A DNA stretch of 64,000 nt from Brevibacterium permense (lineage in GTDB: Bacteria; Actinomycetota; Actinomycetes; Actinomycetales; Brevibacteriaceae): the NCBI RefSeq assembly GCF_013280495.1, contig NZ_JABSSX010000002.1, positions 62,001-126,000 on the forward strand, in the 5' to 3' direction. The position numbers and the translations under genes were made by a program. A model generated the notes under the pieces. The model was not told the origin of the DNA. It worked only from the letters and a program-made list of their open reading frames with translations, and searched no databases. This document shows, one piece after another, positions 51,599 through 58,741 of the stretch (positions within the stretch are counted from its first letter, which is position 1; the number at the start of each line of letters is the position of its first letter).

Positions 51599-52528
51599 TC
51601 ACTCTTCCTGCAGGGCGAAGCAGGTGACCGCCGAGGCGGCAGCGACATTGAGGGAGTCGACTCCCCCGCTCATGGGGATCATCACGGTCGAGTCGCAGGC
51701 GGCGATCGTCGATCTCTTCAGACCGTCGCCTTCGGTGCCGAAGACGACGGCGGTACGTTCCGGTGCGGTGGCGGCGAACTGGCGTAGGCTCACCGATTCA
51801 TCATCGAGTGCCAGTGCGGCGACATGGAAACCGGCTTCCTGGAGCTCTGCGATCCCGCCCGGCCAGGATTCGATGCGAGTCCAGGGCACCTGGAAGACCG
51901 TGCCCATCGACACGCGGATCGACCGTCGATAGAGCGGATCGGCACAGCGTGGGGTCACGAGCACGGCGTCGGCGCCGAATGCGGCCGCAGACCGGAAGAT
52001 TGCGCCGACGTTCGTATGGTCGACGATATCTTCGATGACGACGAGTCGCCTGGCATCGGCGATCAAGGAGGAGACCGGAGCCGGAGCGGGGCGGCCCATG
52101 GCGGCCAGCGCTCCTCGGTGGAGGTGAAATCCGGTCAGGGACTCCACGGCGGCATCCGTGCCGATGAAGATCGGCACATCGCTCTCGGAGATGATGTCGG
52201 CCAGGTCGAACAGCCATTTCGGGCTGGTGAGGAACGACCGGGGTGAGAGGCCGGCTGCATGAGCGCGGCGGATGATCTTCGAGGATTCGGCGATGAACAG
52301 CCCCTCGGCGGGTTCGCGGACGCTGCGCAGGGCGACATCGGTCAGCTGCGTGTAATCGCGCATGCCCTCGAGACGCCGGTGCAGGGCATCGCTGGAATCA
52401 CCGCCCTGGCTCCCCGAGGTCAGGTCCGCCTCGTCGAAGAAGCGCAGACGCTCGACGGCGATCCCGAGTTCAGCGGACCGATTGATGACCTGCTGACGGG
52501 TCAGGGGTGCCTTGGCCGGAGTGTTCAC
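51599..52528 (-). CDS. TrmH/SpoU-family RNA 2'-O-methyltransferase
   Basis: 309 residues. The C-terminal SPOUT domain holds LVVIEDIVDHTNVGAIFRSAAAFGADAVLV (N in motif 1), VFGTEGDGLKRSTI (motif 2) and MIPMSGGVDSLNVAAASAVTCF (motif 3 knot). The N-terminal part contains an L30e-like substrate-binding region (SVREPAEGLFIAESSKIIRRA). The target could be rRNA or tRNA and is not decided. It lies 30 nt after the TSUP gene, so probably in one operon. The phosphatase gene follows 44 nt later. Confidence 0.9.
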   Translation of the reverse strand: MNTPAKAPLTRQQVINRSAELGIAVERLRFFDEADLTSGSQGGDSSDALHRRLEGMRDYTQLTDVALRSVREPAEGLFIAESSKIIRRAHAAGLSPRSFLTSPKWLFDLADIISESDVPIFIGTDAAVESLTGFHLHRGALAAMGRPAPAPVSSLIADARRLVVIEDIVDHTNVGAIFRSAAAFGADAVLVTPRCADPLYRRSIRVSMGTVFQVPWTRIESWPGGIAELQEAGFHVAALALDDESVSLRQFAATAPERTAVVFGTEGDGLKRSTIAACDSTVMIPMSGGVDSLNVAAASAVTCFALQEE

Positions 52529-52558
52529 AGCGCGCTCCCGTTCACAGCGGAATTCCGT

Positions 52559-53395
52559 TCACAGCGTGAGGATCCTCCAGATCGCGACGAGTCCGAGGGC
52601 CACGATGACGGCGCGCAGCAGCACGGGCGAGAACTTCCGCCCGATTCGGGCACCGAAGTACCCGCCGATGAGTGAGCCGATGGCGATGCAGACGACGGCG
52701 ATCCAGTTGATCCGGTCGTGGCCGACGATGATGTACGTGCTCGCCGAGACCGTATTGACGACGAGGACGAGGACGTTCTTCAGCCCGTTGAGTCGCTGCA
52801 GATCATCGGGCAGCAGTAGACCGAGCAGGGCGATGAGGATGATGCCCTGGGCAGCGGCGAAGTAGCCGCCGTAGATCGCGGTGAGGAAGACGACGATGAG
52901 CACGGCGATGTACCGGCCCGTGGACAGGCGATCCCCCGCCTTGGCGGCCCGATGCTCGACGCCGGCGGCCTCGGCCCGGCGCAGGGACCGATTCTTCAGG
53001 TAACGGGAGAGGTACGGCTGGCCGACCACCATGATCAAGGCTACGACGAGGAGGACCGGTACGATCGTCTCGAATGCGTCCTCGGGCAGGTGCAGCAGCA
53101 GATACGCCCCGGTCAGCGACCCGAGCAGAGAGGCGGGAACGTATCCGAGAATCCGTTTCCACTGCCCTCGCAGCTCTTCACGGTATCCGAACGAGGAGGC
53201 GATATTGCCGGGGATGAGACCGACGGCGTTGCTCATCGTCGACACCACCGGCGGCACCCCGAAGGCGACGAGCGCCGGGAAGGTGATGAGCGTTCCGGAG
53301 CCGACGACGGCGTTGATGCCTCCTGCCGCGATTCCGGCGACGATCACGAGGCCGATCTGCCACGGTTCGAGGCTCAGGTTCGCCAGGAACTCCAT
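52559..53395 (-). CDS. TSUP (TauE/SafE) family membrane transporter
   Basis: 278 residues from ATG 53395. The upstream open frame is unrelated. About eight membrane helices. The two repeat signatures are present: GGINAVVGSGTLITFPALVAFGVPPVVSTMSNAVGLIPGNIASSFGYR near the start and AIYGGYFAAAQGIILIALLGLLLP with LNGLKNVLVLVVN in the second half. TSUP proteins export sulfite, sulfoacetate or related anions. Start codon 2 nt after the ABC ATPase stop, so translation is coupled. Confidence 0.9.
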   Translation of the reverse strand: MEFLANLSLEPWQIGLVIVAGIAAGGINAVVGSGTLITFPALVAFGVPPVVSTMSNAVGLIPGNIASSFGYREELRGQWKRILGYVPASLLGSLTGAYLLLHLPEDAFETIVPVLLVVALIMVVGQPYLSRYLKNRSLRRAEAAGVEHRAAKAGDRLSTGRYIAVLIVVFLTAIYGGYFAAAQGIILIALLGLLLPDDLQRLNGLKNVLVLVVNTVSASTYIIVGHDRINWIAVVCIAIGSLIGGYFGARIGRKFSPVLLRAVIVALGLVAIWRILTL

Positions 53396-53397
53396 GC

Positions 53398-54183
53398 TCA
53401 GAGGGCGGAACGTGCGTGGTAGCGCTGACCGTCCCGGGTGAGCTTGACATCGATGCCGAAGGTCGCCGCAAGGTTCTCCGCCGTCAGGGTCTCCTCGATC
53501 GGACCGGCGGCCAGATCGGTGCCCTCGGACAGCAGCAGCACATGCGTGATGCCCTCCGGGATCTCCTCGACATGGTGGGTGACCATGATCGTGGCCGGCG
53601 CCCACTTCGACGAGAGGATCTCCGAGAGTGCGCCGAGCAGCTCCTCGCGCCCGCCGAAGTCGAGTCCGGACGCCGGCTCGTCGAGCAGCAGCAGCTCCGG
53701 GTCGGTCATGAGCGCACGAGCGATCTGCACACGCTTGCGCTCGCCCTCGGACAGCGTGCCGAAGGTGCGATCGGCCAGATGGGTGATGTGGAACGCGGCC
53801 AGCAGATCGCGGGCACGTTCGATATCGTCCTGTTCGTACTCCTCCACCCAGCGTCCGGTGACGCCGTAGGCGGCGGTGAGCACGGTGTCGAGCACGGCTT
53901 CGGAACTCGGAATGCGGTTGGCCAGAATCGTCGAGGCATAACCGATGCGCGGGCGCAGTTCGAACACGTCGACGCGCCCGAGCTGCTCTTCGAGGATGTT
54001 GACCGTACCCGTCGTCGGATGCATGCGACCTGCCGCGATTTCGAGCAGGGTCGTCTTGCCCGCACCATTGGGTCCGAGCACTGCCCAGTGCTCGCCTTCG
54101 GCGACGGTCAGCGAGAAATCGTCGAGGAGGAAATTGGTTCCCCGGCGCACGGACACAGAATCCAGATTCAGGACTTCACTCAT
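53398..54183 (-). CDS. ABC transporter ATP-binding protein (ModF-like)
   Basis: 261 residues. Walker A GPNGAGKTT (residues 37-45), signature LSEGERKRVQIARAL, Walker B LLLLDEPASGLDF, and switch His in VTHHVEEIP. The S-E-G-E-R signature and the I-P-E-G-I-T-H-V-L-L-L ending resemble ModF-type ATPases rather than importers with a permease. No ABC permease is encoded next to it, but the TSUP membrane protein follows immediately. Whether the two cooperate is an open question. The leaderless start at ATG 54183 is supported by TAGAGT 8 nt upstream. Confidence 0.9.
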   Translation of the reverse strand: MSEVLNLDSVSVRRGTNFLLDDFSLTVAEGEHWAVLGPNGAGKTTLLEIAAGRMHPTTGTVNILEEQLGRVDVFELRPRIGYASTILANRIPSSEAVLDTVLTAAYGVTGRWVEEYEQDDIERARDLLAAFHITHLADRTFGTLSEGERKRVQIARALMTDPELLLLDEPASGLDFGGREELLGALSEILSSKWAPATIMVTHHVEEIPEGITHVLLLSEGTDLAAGPIEETLTAENLAATFGIDVKLTRDGQRYHARSAL

Positions 54184-54191
54184 ATTTTCAG

Positions 54192-54219
54192 ACTCTATCG
54201 CAGACGAGCCGTCTATCCT
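54192..54219. promoter_or_regulatory. Divergent leaderless promoters: ABC ATPase gene and 54228 gene
   Basis: Minus strand TAGAGT (54192-54197) is 8 nt from ATG 54183. Plus strand TATCCT (54214-54219) is 8 nt from ATG 54228. Starts are 44 bp apart. Confidence 0.55.
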
Positions 54220-54227
54220 GGTTCGAC

Positions 54228-54962
54228 ATGGACCTCACGACCGACTCACTGCTGCTGACCCTGGCCCTCAACCACCGTCTGCGCTCGACCCTGCCCCCTG
54301 ACGAGGTGACCTCTGCCTTCCTCGACGATGATCGTGATGTTCCTCTCATCGTCTCCGATGAGGTCTTCGACTCGGCTGTACCCACCGGTCTGCTGCTCTT
54401 CGCAGCCGAGGCGGCCGCCGCCGGAATCACACATGCCCGCTTGGCACTGCACCACCCGTCCCTGCCACACACGACTCCCCCGGTCGATCGCACCGCCCGA
54501 ACGAAAGTGGGACGTCACACCGCCCCCGTCGTCCTCCAGCGGGGCGACGAACAGGCGGCGATCGCCCTCATCGGCGCCGAGGCGAACGTGGAGATCGTCG
54601 CCTGTGCGCCCACCGTCTTCCGCCCCGTCACGGTCGGGTCCGCCCCCGAGGCGCTGCGGCGTCTGCGGCTGCTGGTGATGGAGGGCCTGCGCCTCATCGA
54701 GACCATCGACGTTCCCGAGGACTGGCGGCAGGGGCCGTGGCGTGACTGGCAGGAGGAGCTGTCGACGCTGCATCCGATCTCCCGGCTCATCCCCACCGAG
54801 GCGGATTCCCGCGCGATCTATGCCGCGCTCGACATCCACCACCGGATGCGCACGGTGCTCGCACCTGCGACGGTCGCCCCGCCCGAGTTCGGTGCGCTGC
54901 TGTCTCAGCTGCACCCCGCCGCCGCGGACTACATCATGGCTGTGGCTACGATGAAGGGGTGA
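54228..54962 (+). CDS. Conserved-looking hypothetical protein, coupled to serB
   Basis: 244 residues, soluble, Ala/Leu-rich with a central RLRLLVMEGLRLIETIDVPEDWRQGPWRDWQEEL segment that looks like a helical hairpin with conserved tryptophans. I do not recognise a family. Codon usage is normal for the window. The last codon and stop overlap the serB start (GTGA), so both are translated from one message. A role connected with serine metabolism is possible but unproven. The leaderless start is at ATG 54228. Confidence 0.7.
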   Translation: MDLTTDSLLLTLALNHRLRSTLPPDEVTSAFLDDDRDVPLIVSDEVFDSAVPTGLLLFAAEAAAAGITHARLALHHPSLPHTTPPVDRTARTKVGRHTAPVVLQRGDEQAAIALIGAEANVEIVACAPTVFRPVTVGSAPEALRRLRLLVMEGLRLIETIDVPEDWRQGPWRDWQEELSTLHPISRLIPTEADSRAIYAALDIHHRMRTVLAPATVAPPEFGALLSQLHPAAADYIMAVATMKG

Positions 54963-55636
54963 ATGAGACGTCTCAGGCCACCGCCTCCCAGATCCCCGTC
55001 CAACTGCTCGTCATGGACGTCGACTCGACGTTCATCAACGAAGAGGTCATCGACCTCATCGCCGCCCATGCCGGGGTCGGAGACAAGGTCGCCGACATCA
55101 CCGAACGCGCCATGGCCGGTGAGCTCGACTTCGCCCAATCCCTCGCCGAACGGGTCGCCCTGCTGAGCGGGCTGCCGGAGACCGTGCTCGATGAGGTGCG
55201 AGAGCAGATCACCCTCACCGAGGGGGCCGCCGACCTGGTCGCGGCTGTGCACTCCTCCGGCGGCAAGGTGGCGCTGGTGTCGGGCGGCTTCACCGCCATC
55301 ATCGCTCCCGTCGCCGCACAACTGGGCATCACCGATGTCTTCGCCAACGGCCTCGACATCCATGACGGGCTGCTGACCGGGCGGACGAACGGCCGTGTCA
55401 TCGACCCGAGCGCGAAGGCCGAGATCTTCGAGGATCTGCTCGCAGCCGGCGGATATGATCGTGCCGCCTCGGTGGCGATCGGTGACGGCGCCAATGACAT
55501 CGGCATGGTCGAAGCCGCCGGTCTCGGAGTCGCCTTCTGTGCGAAATCGGCCCTCGTCGCCGCAGCGGACGCGTCCGTGGAGACACGTGACCTGAGAGCC
55601 GTCATCGACTTAGTCGCTGCCCGTGCAGACGTGTGA
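54959..55636 (+). CDS. serB: Phosphoserine phosphatase
   Basis: 225 residues. A HAD-type SerB without N-terminal ACT domains. Motif I MDVDSTFINEEVIDLIA (nucleophile and acid-base Asp), cap region with FAQSLAERVALLSGL, motif II LVSGGFTAII, Lys in DPSAKAEIFEDLL, and motif IV AIGDGANDIGMVEAAGLGVAFCAK are all intact. It dephosphorylates phosphoserine in the last step of serine synthesis. The start GTG 54959 overlaps the upstream stop. The first 18 residues are non-conserved. A very strong terminator follows. Confidence 0.94.
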   Translation: MNETSQATASQIPVQLLVMDVDSTFINEEVIDLIAAHAGVGDKVADITERAMAGELDFAQSLAERVALLSGLPETVLDEVREQITLTEGAADLVAAVHSSGGKVALVSGGFTAIIAPVAAQLGITDVFANGLDIHDGLLTGRTNGRVIDPSAKAEIFEDLLAAGGYDRAASVAIGDGANDIGMVEAAGLGVAFCAKSALVAAADASVETRDLRAVIDLVAARADV

Positions 55637-55686
55637 GCGATCCCTGCGAGGGTGTGGCAACGGCGCCATTGACCACTGACTGACCG

Positions 55687-55735
55687 AAGACGCCTGGGGC
55701 GCTGACGATTGCTTCGTCAGCGCCCCAGGCGTCTT
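55687..55735. terminator. Very strong bidirectional terminator after serB
   Basis: A 22-bp uninterrupted stem (left arm 55687-55708, right arm 55714-55735) with a 5-nt loop, running from AAGACGC outside to GACGA at the tip. It ends with TCTT / AAGA, giving weak U tracts on both strands. The flanking genes are convergent. Confidence 0.92.
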
Positions 55736-55766
55736 GTCGACCGATCGCGTCGTTCAGGCGGAGCGT

Positions 55767-56273
55767 TCAGACTCCGTGGAAGACCCGGATCTGTGGGGCC
55801 GGGTAGTGGCCCGGCTCCACGTCCCAGCTCTCGAGGTCGAAGACCGCGATCGACGAGGGACGGAAGGTATCGGGAACCCCGCCTTCCGGATTGAGGTGGC
55901 CGACCACCTCGGCGACGGTCGGCTGATGACCCACGATATACGCGCACTGCGCATCCGCGGGGATCGAGTTGATCGCATCCAGCCAGTCGTCGACGGACCC
56001 GGAGTACAGCGAGGGGTCCTCGAGCAGGGTCAGGTCACCTGGTTGGTCGAGGGTTCCTCCGTGAGCACGGTTGACGGCTTCGACGACGGCCTGTCCGGTC
56101 TGCACGGTGCGCCTGGCCGCCGAGGCGATGGCCACATCGGGTGACCAGCGCTCGGCGATCTCGGCTCCGGCCTCGACCGCTTGAGCCAGACCCTTCGCAT
56201 CCAGGGACCGTTCGAAGTCTGTCGGACCGTGCGCTTCCGCCTTGGCGTGGCGGGCGAGGATGAGCACAGGCAT
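55767..56273 (-). CDS. SixA-type histidine phosphatase
   Basis: 168 residues from ATG 56273; the open frame above it is fabI read in another frame. Histidine phosphatase core: LARHAKAEAHG (R8, H9), second Arg in ASAARRTVQTGQAV, and IVGHQPTVAEVV with the second His. The short length without a cap domain fits SixA, which removes phosphate from histidine on signalling proteins in E. coli. The substrate here is unknown. It follows fabI after 8 nt and is likely the last gene in a fabG-fabI-sixA set. Confidence 0.9.
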   Translation of the reverse strand: MPVLILARHAKAEAHGPTDFERSLDAKGLAQAVEAGAEIAERWSPDVAIASAARRTVQTGQAVVEAVNRAHGGTLDQPGDLTLLEDPSLYSGSVDDWLDAINSIPADAQCAYIVGHQPTVAEVVGHLNPEGGVPDTFRPSSIAVFDLESWDVEPGHYPAPQIRVFHGV

Positions 56274-56281
56274 GAGTGGTC

Positions 56282-57040
56282 TCAGGCGCCGGTGGAGTGG
56301 AATCCGCCGTCGACGTGGATCATCTCGCCGGTAGTGGCGGGGAACCAGTCGGAGAGCAGGGCGACGATGGCCTTGCCGGCAGGAGTGGTGTCCTTCTGGT
56401 CCCAGCCCAGGGGTGCGCGGTCGCCCCACATGTCTTCGAGCGTGCCGAAGCCGGGGATCGAGGTTGCTGCGGTGGTCTTCAGCGGTCCAGCCGAGACGAG
56501 GTTGACGCGCACGCCGTCTTCGCCGACGTACTTGGCGAGGTAGCGGGCGGTCGATTCGAAGGCGGCCTTGGCCACACCCATCCAGTCGTAGACCGGCCAG
56601 GAGACGGTCGCGTCGAAGGTCAGGCCGACGATTCCGGCGCCCTTGTTCAGCACGGGCTTCGCGGCCACGGCGATGGCCTTGAGCGAGTACGCGGAGACGT
56701 GGATGGCCGCGGACACGGAGTCCCACGGGGTGTCGAGGAAGACTCCGCCGAGGGCGTCCTTCGGCGCGAAGGCGATGGCGTGGACGATTCCGTCGATATT
56801 GCCGCCGAGGCGCTCGGGCAGGGCTGCGAGGTCCTCTTCGTTCGTGGCGTCGAGTTCGATGACCTGCGGGGTCTCGGGCAGGCGTTCGGCGATCACCTGA
56901 GTGATCTTCATCTGTCGGCCGAAGCTCGAGAGGATGACTTCGGCTCCCTGCTCCTGTGCGATGCGAGCAGCGGCGAAGGCGATCGACGCCTCGGTGAGTA
57001 CGCCGGTGACGAGAATGCGCTTTCCGTCAAGAATTCCCAT
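56282..57040 (-). CDS. fabI: Enoyl-[acyl-carrier-protein] reductase (FabI/InhA)
   Basis: 252 residues. An atypical short-chain dehydrogenase: ILVTGVLTEASIAFAAARIAQEQGAEVILSS is the InhA/FabI NADH loop, and the catalytic triad is in YDWMGVAKAAFES (Tyr-x6-Lys with an upstream aromatic residue). GWDQKDTTPAGKAIVALLSDWFPATTGEMIHVDGG closes the fold. It reduces the trans-2-enoyl-ACP in fatty acid elongation. GAAAGGA ribosome site before ATG 57040. A hairpin sits between fabG and fabI at 57131-57153. Confidence 0.94.
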   Translation of the reverse strand: MGILDGKRILVTGVLTEASIAFAAARIAQEQGAEVILSSFGRQMKITQVIAERLPETPQVIELDATNEEDLAALPERLGGNIDGIVHAIAFAPKDALGGVFLDTPWDSVSAAIHVSAYSLKAIAVAAKPVLNKGAGIVGLTFDATVSWPVYDWMGVAKAAFESTARYLAKYVGEDGVRVNLVSAGPLKTTAATSIPGFGTLEDMWGDRAPLGWDQKDTTPAGKAIVALLSDWFPATTGEMIHVDGGFHSTGA

Positions 57041-57130
57041 GGTGGTCCTTTCGAAAGGAAGGTGGTTGCGTGTGCATGACGCCGCTTCGGGCGGTGTCTC
57101 TGTATCGAAGTCTACGGGCTGTGGCCCGAC

Positions 57131-57153
57131 CGGGCCGCATCGTCTGCGGCCCG
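57131..57153 (-). terminator. Hairpin between fabG and fabI
   Basis: A 9-bp perfect stem (CGGGCCGCA / TGCGGCCCG) with a 5-nt loop in the 147-bp gap. It could be a partial terminator or an RNA stabiliser adjusting fabI expression relative to fabG. Confidence 0.5.
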
Positions 57154-57187
57154 GGAGCCGGTCGTGACCTGCCCAGCGCCGTCTGAG

Positions 57188-57898
57188 TCAGTGGCCCATG
57201 CCCAGTCCGCCGTCGACGGGGATGACGGCACCGGAGATGTACGCGGCTTCGTCGGAGGCCATCCAGCGGACGACCTTGGCGACCTCAGCGGGTTCGGCGA
57301 AGCGCTTGGCCGGGATGGTGGCAAGGTACTCCTTCTGCTGCTTCTCGCTGAGCTCATCGGTCATATCCGTGCGGATGAAGCCCGGGGCGACGACATTGGC
57401 GGTGATTCCGCGGGAGCCGACCTCACGGGTGATGGAGCGGGCGAAGCCGACGAGACCTGCCTTCGACGCCGAGTAGTTCGCCTGACCGGGCACCCCGTAG
57501 AGACCCGACACCGAGGAGATGAGGACGATGCGGCCCTTCTTCGCGCGGATCATCCCGGTGATTCCGCGCTTGACGGTGCGGAAGGCACCGGTGAGATTCG
57601 TGTTGATGACGGATTCGAATTCGTCATCGTTCATCCGCATGAGCAGATTGTCGGCGGTGATTCCGGCATTGGCCACGACGACCTCGACGGGGCCGAGCTT
57701 CTCCTCGATCTCGGTGAACGCCCGATCGATCGATTCGCTGTCGGTGACATCGGCGGCCACGGCCAGCGCTCCATCCGGGGCCTGACCGTTGCGGGAGGTG
57801 ACTGCCACCTTGTCCCCCTGGGCGAGGAATTCCTCGGCGATGGTGCGACCGATTCCGCGGTTGCCGCCGGTGACGAGGACTGTGCGTGGTTCTGACAC
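57188..57898 (-). CDS. fabG: 3-oxoacyl-[acyl-carrier-protein] reductase FabG
   Basis: 236 residues from GTG 57898 with an AGGAGA ribosome site. Normal-size short-chain dehydrogenase: VLVTGGNRGIGRTIAEEFLAQGD, NAG in VVANAGITADNLLMRM, Ser in LISSVSGLYGVPGQ, YSASKAGLVGFARSI (Tyr-x3-Lys), and C-terminal PVDGGLGMGH. It supplies the FAS II reductase step ahead of FabI, although many actinobacteria also have FAS I. Encoded upstream of fabI, which matches the conserved mabA-inhA order in mycobacteria. Confidence 0.94.
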   Translation of the reverse strand: MSEPRTVLVTGGNRGIGRTIAEEFLAQGDKVAVTSRNGQAPDGALAVAADVTDSESIDRAFTEIEEKLGPVEVVVANAGITADNLLMRMNDDEFESVINTNLTGAFRTVKRGITGMIRAKKGRIVLISSVSGLYGVPGQANYSASKAGLVGFARSITREVGSRGITANVVAPGFIRTDMTDELSEKQQKEYLATIPAKRFAEPAEVAKVVRWMASDEAAYISGAVIPVDGGLGMGH

Positions 57899-57940
57899 GT
57901 TGGTCTCCTGTTGATCGACTGTGTTCTTCAAATCTATCGT

Positions 57941-57966
57941 GGACAAACTTATCCTGTCCTTTGTCC
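57941..57966. promoter_or_regulatory. Inverted repeat between fabG and the DUF3099 gene
   Basis: GGACAAA (57941-57947) and TTTGTCC (57960-57966) are inverted over a 12-bp spacer in the 100-bp divergent region. TATCCT (57950-57955) inside it could be the -10 of the plus-strand operon. This is a candidate site for a lipid-synthesis regulator. Confidence 0.4.
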
Positions 57967-57998
57967 GATGGATATGACTCTCACAAAGGACGAGTATC

Positions 57999-58532
57999 AT
58001 GTTTGGCAGTCATCGATCGAAGAAGGATATGGTCAGGCACGCTCAGCAGATCACAACGGCAGACACCGCCCTTGATGACGATATGCGGTCTCGGATCATC
58101 AAGTATTCGATCACCATGGGCATCAGGACGGTCTGCTTCGTGGCCGCCTATTTCGCTTTCGTCGCCGACCTGCACATCCTCATGTGGATCTGCGTGGCAG
58201 GGGCGGTAGTCCTCCCCTACCCTGCGGTGATCTTCGCCAATGCGGGCCGCGAACGCACCCGAGATGATCGATCCGCCCTGCTCGAACAGGCCCCGCTGAC
58301 AGAGCTGCCGCCGGCGCGCGGTGAGACGATCTCCGGGGACACCCTCGGCGGAGAGACGGTCGGTGACGAGACGGTCGACGACCCAGATCCCCGAGGCGGC
58401 TTCCCTGACGAGACCGATCCAGGCGCGGATCACCGGCACGAAACGATCCGGGGCGAGACGACCATCCCGGGCGAAACCGTCCAAGGTGAGACCGTCGACC
58501 ACAATGACGAGGACAGGAGGGACCAGGCTTGA
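57999..58532 (+). CDS. DUF3099 membrane protein with Gly-Glu-Thr repeats
   Basis: 177 residues. Two membrane helices (about 41-80, IRTVCFVAAYFAFVADL and MWICVAGAVVLPYPAVIFAN) identify the actinobacterial DUF3099 family of unknown function. The C-terminal half is unusual: a G-[ED]-T-x(1-3) repeat occurs in two blocks (108-126 and 148-166), rich in Asp and Glu, and is probably a disordered cytoplasmic tail. ATG 57999 has an AAAGGA site. It overlaps the next gene as TTGA. Confidence 0.85.
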   Translation: MFGSHRSKKDMVRHAQQITTADTALDDDMRSRIIKYSITMGIRTVCFVAAYFAFVADLHILMWICVAGAVVLPYPAVIFANAGRERTRDDRSALLEQAPLTELPPARGETISGDTLGGETVGDETVDDPDPRGGFPDETDPGADHRHETIRGETTIPGETVQGETVDHNDEDRRDQA

Positions 58533-58741
58533 GCGAGCAGCTGCAGTGTTCCGCGAAGGAATGCCGGGCGTTCGCGACCCGTGCCCTGCTGTGGAACAAT
58601 CCCCGCGTCCACACTCCCGAGCGGAAGAAGACGTGGTTGGCATGTGATGAGCACCTCGACTATCTGCGCGACTTCCTGACTCTGCGCGACTTCTTCATCA
58701 GCGACGTCTCCGTCGACGAGATTCCGGAGGATGCAGGTTGA
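58529..58741 (+). CDS. Small Cys/His protein, actinobacterial conserved
   Basis: 70 residues from TTG 58529, with AGGAGGG about 9 nt upstream and an overlap with the DUF3099 stop. Cysteines in QCSAKECRA and histidines plus Cys in WLACDEHLDYL make a likely zinc site. The N-N-P-R-V-H-T-P-x-R-x-K-T-W-L-A-C-x-E-H block is highly conserved in actinobacteria. Some databases call this acetone carboxylase, which is certainly wrong for a 70-residue protein. It belongs to the DUF3099-SURF1 operon. Confidence 0.85.
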   Translation: MSEQLQCSAKECRAFATRALLWNNPRVHTPERKKTWLACDEHLDYLRDFLTLRDFFISDVSVDEIPEDAG

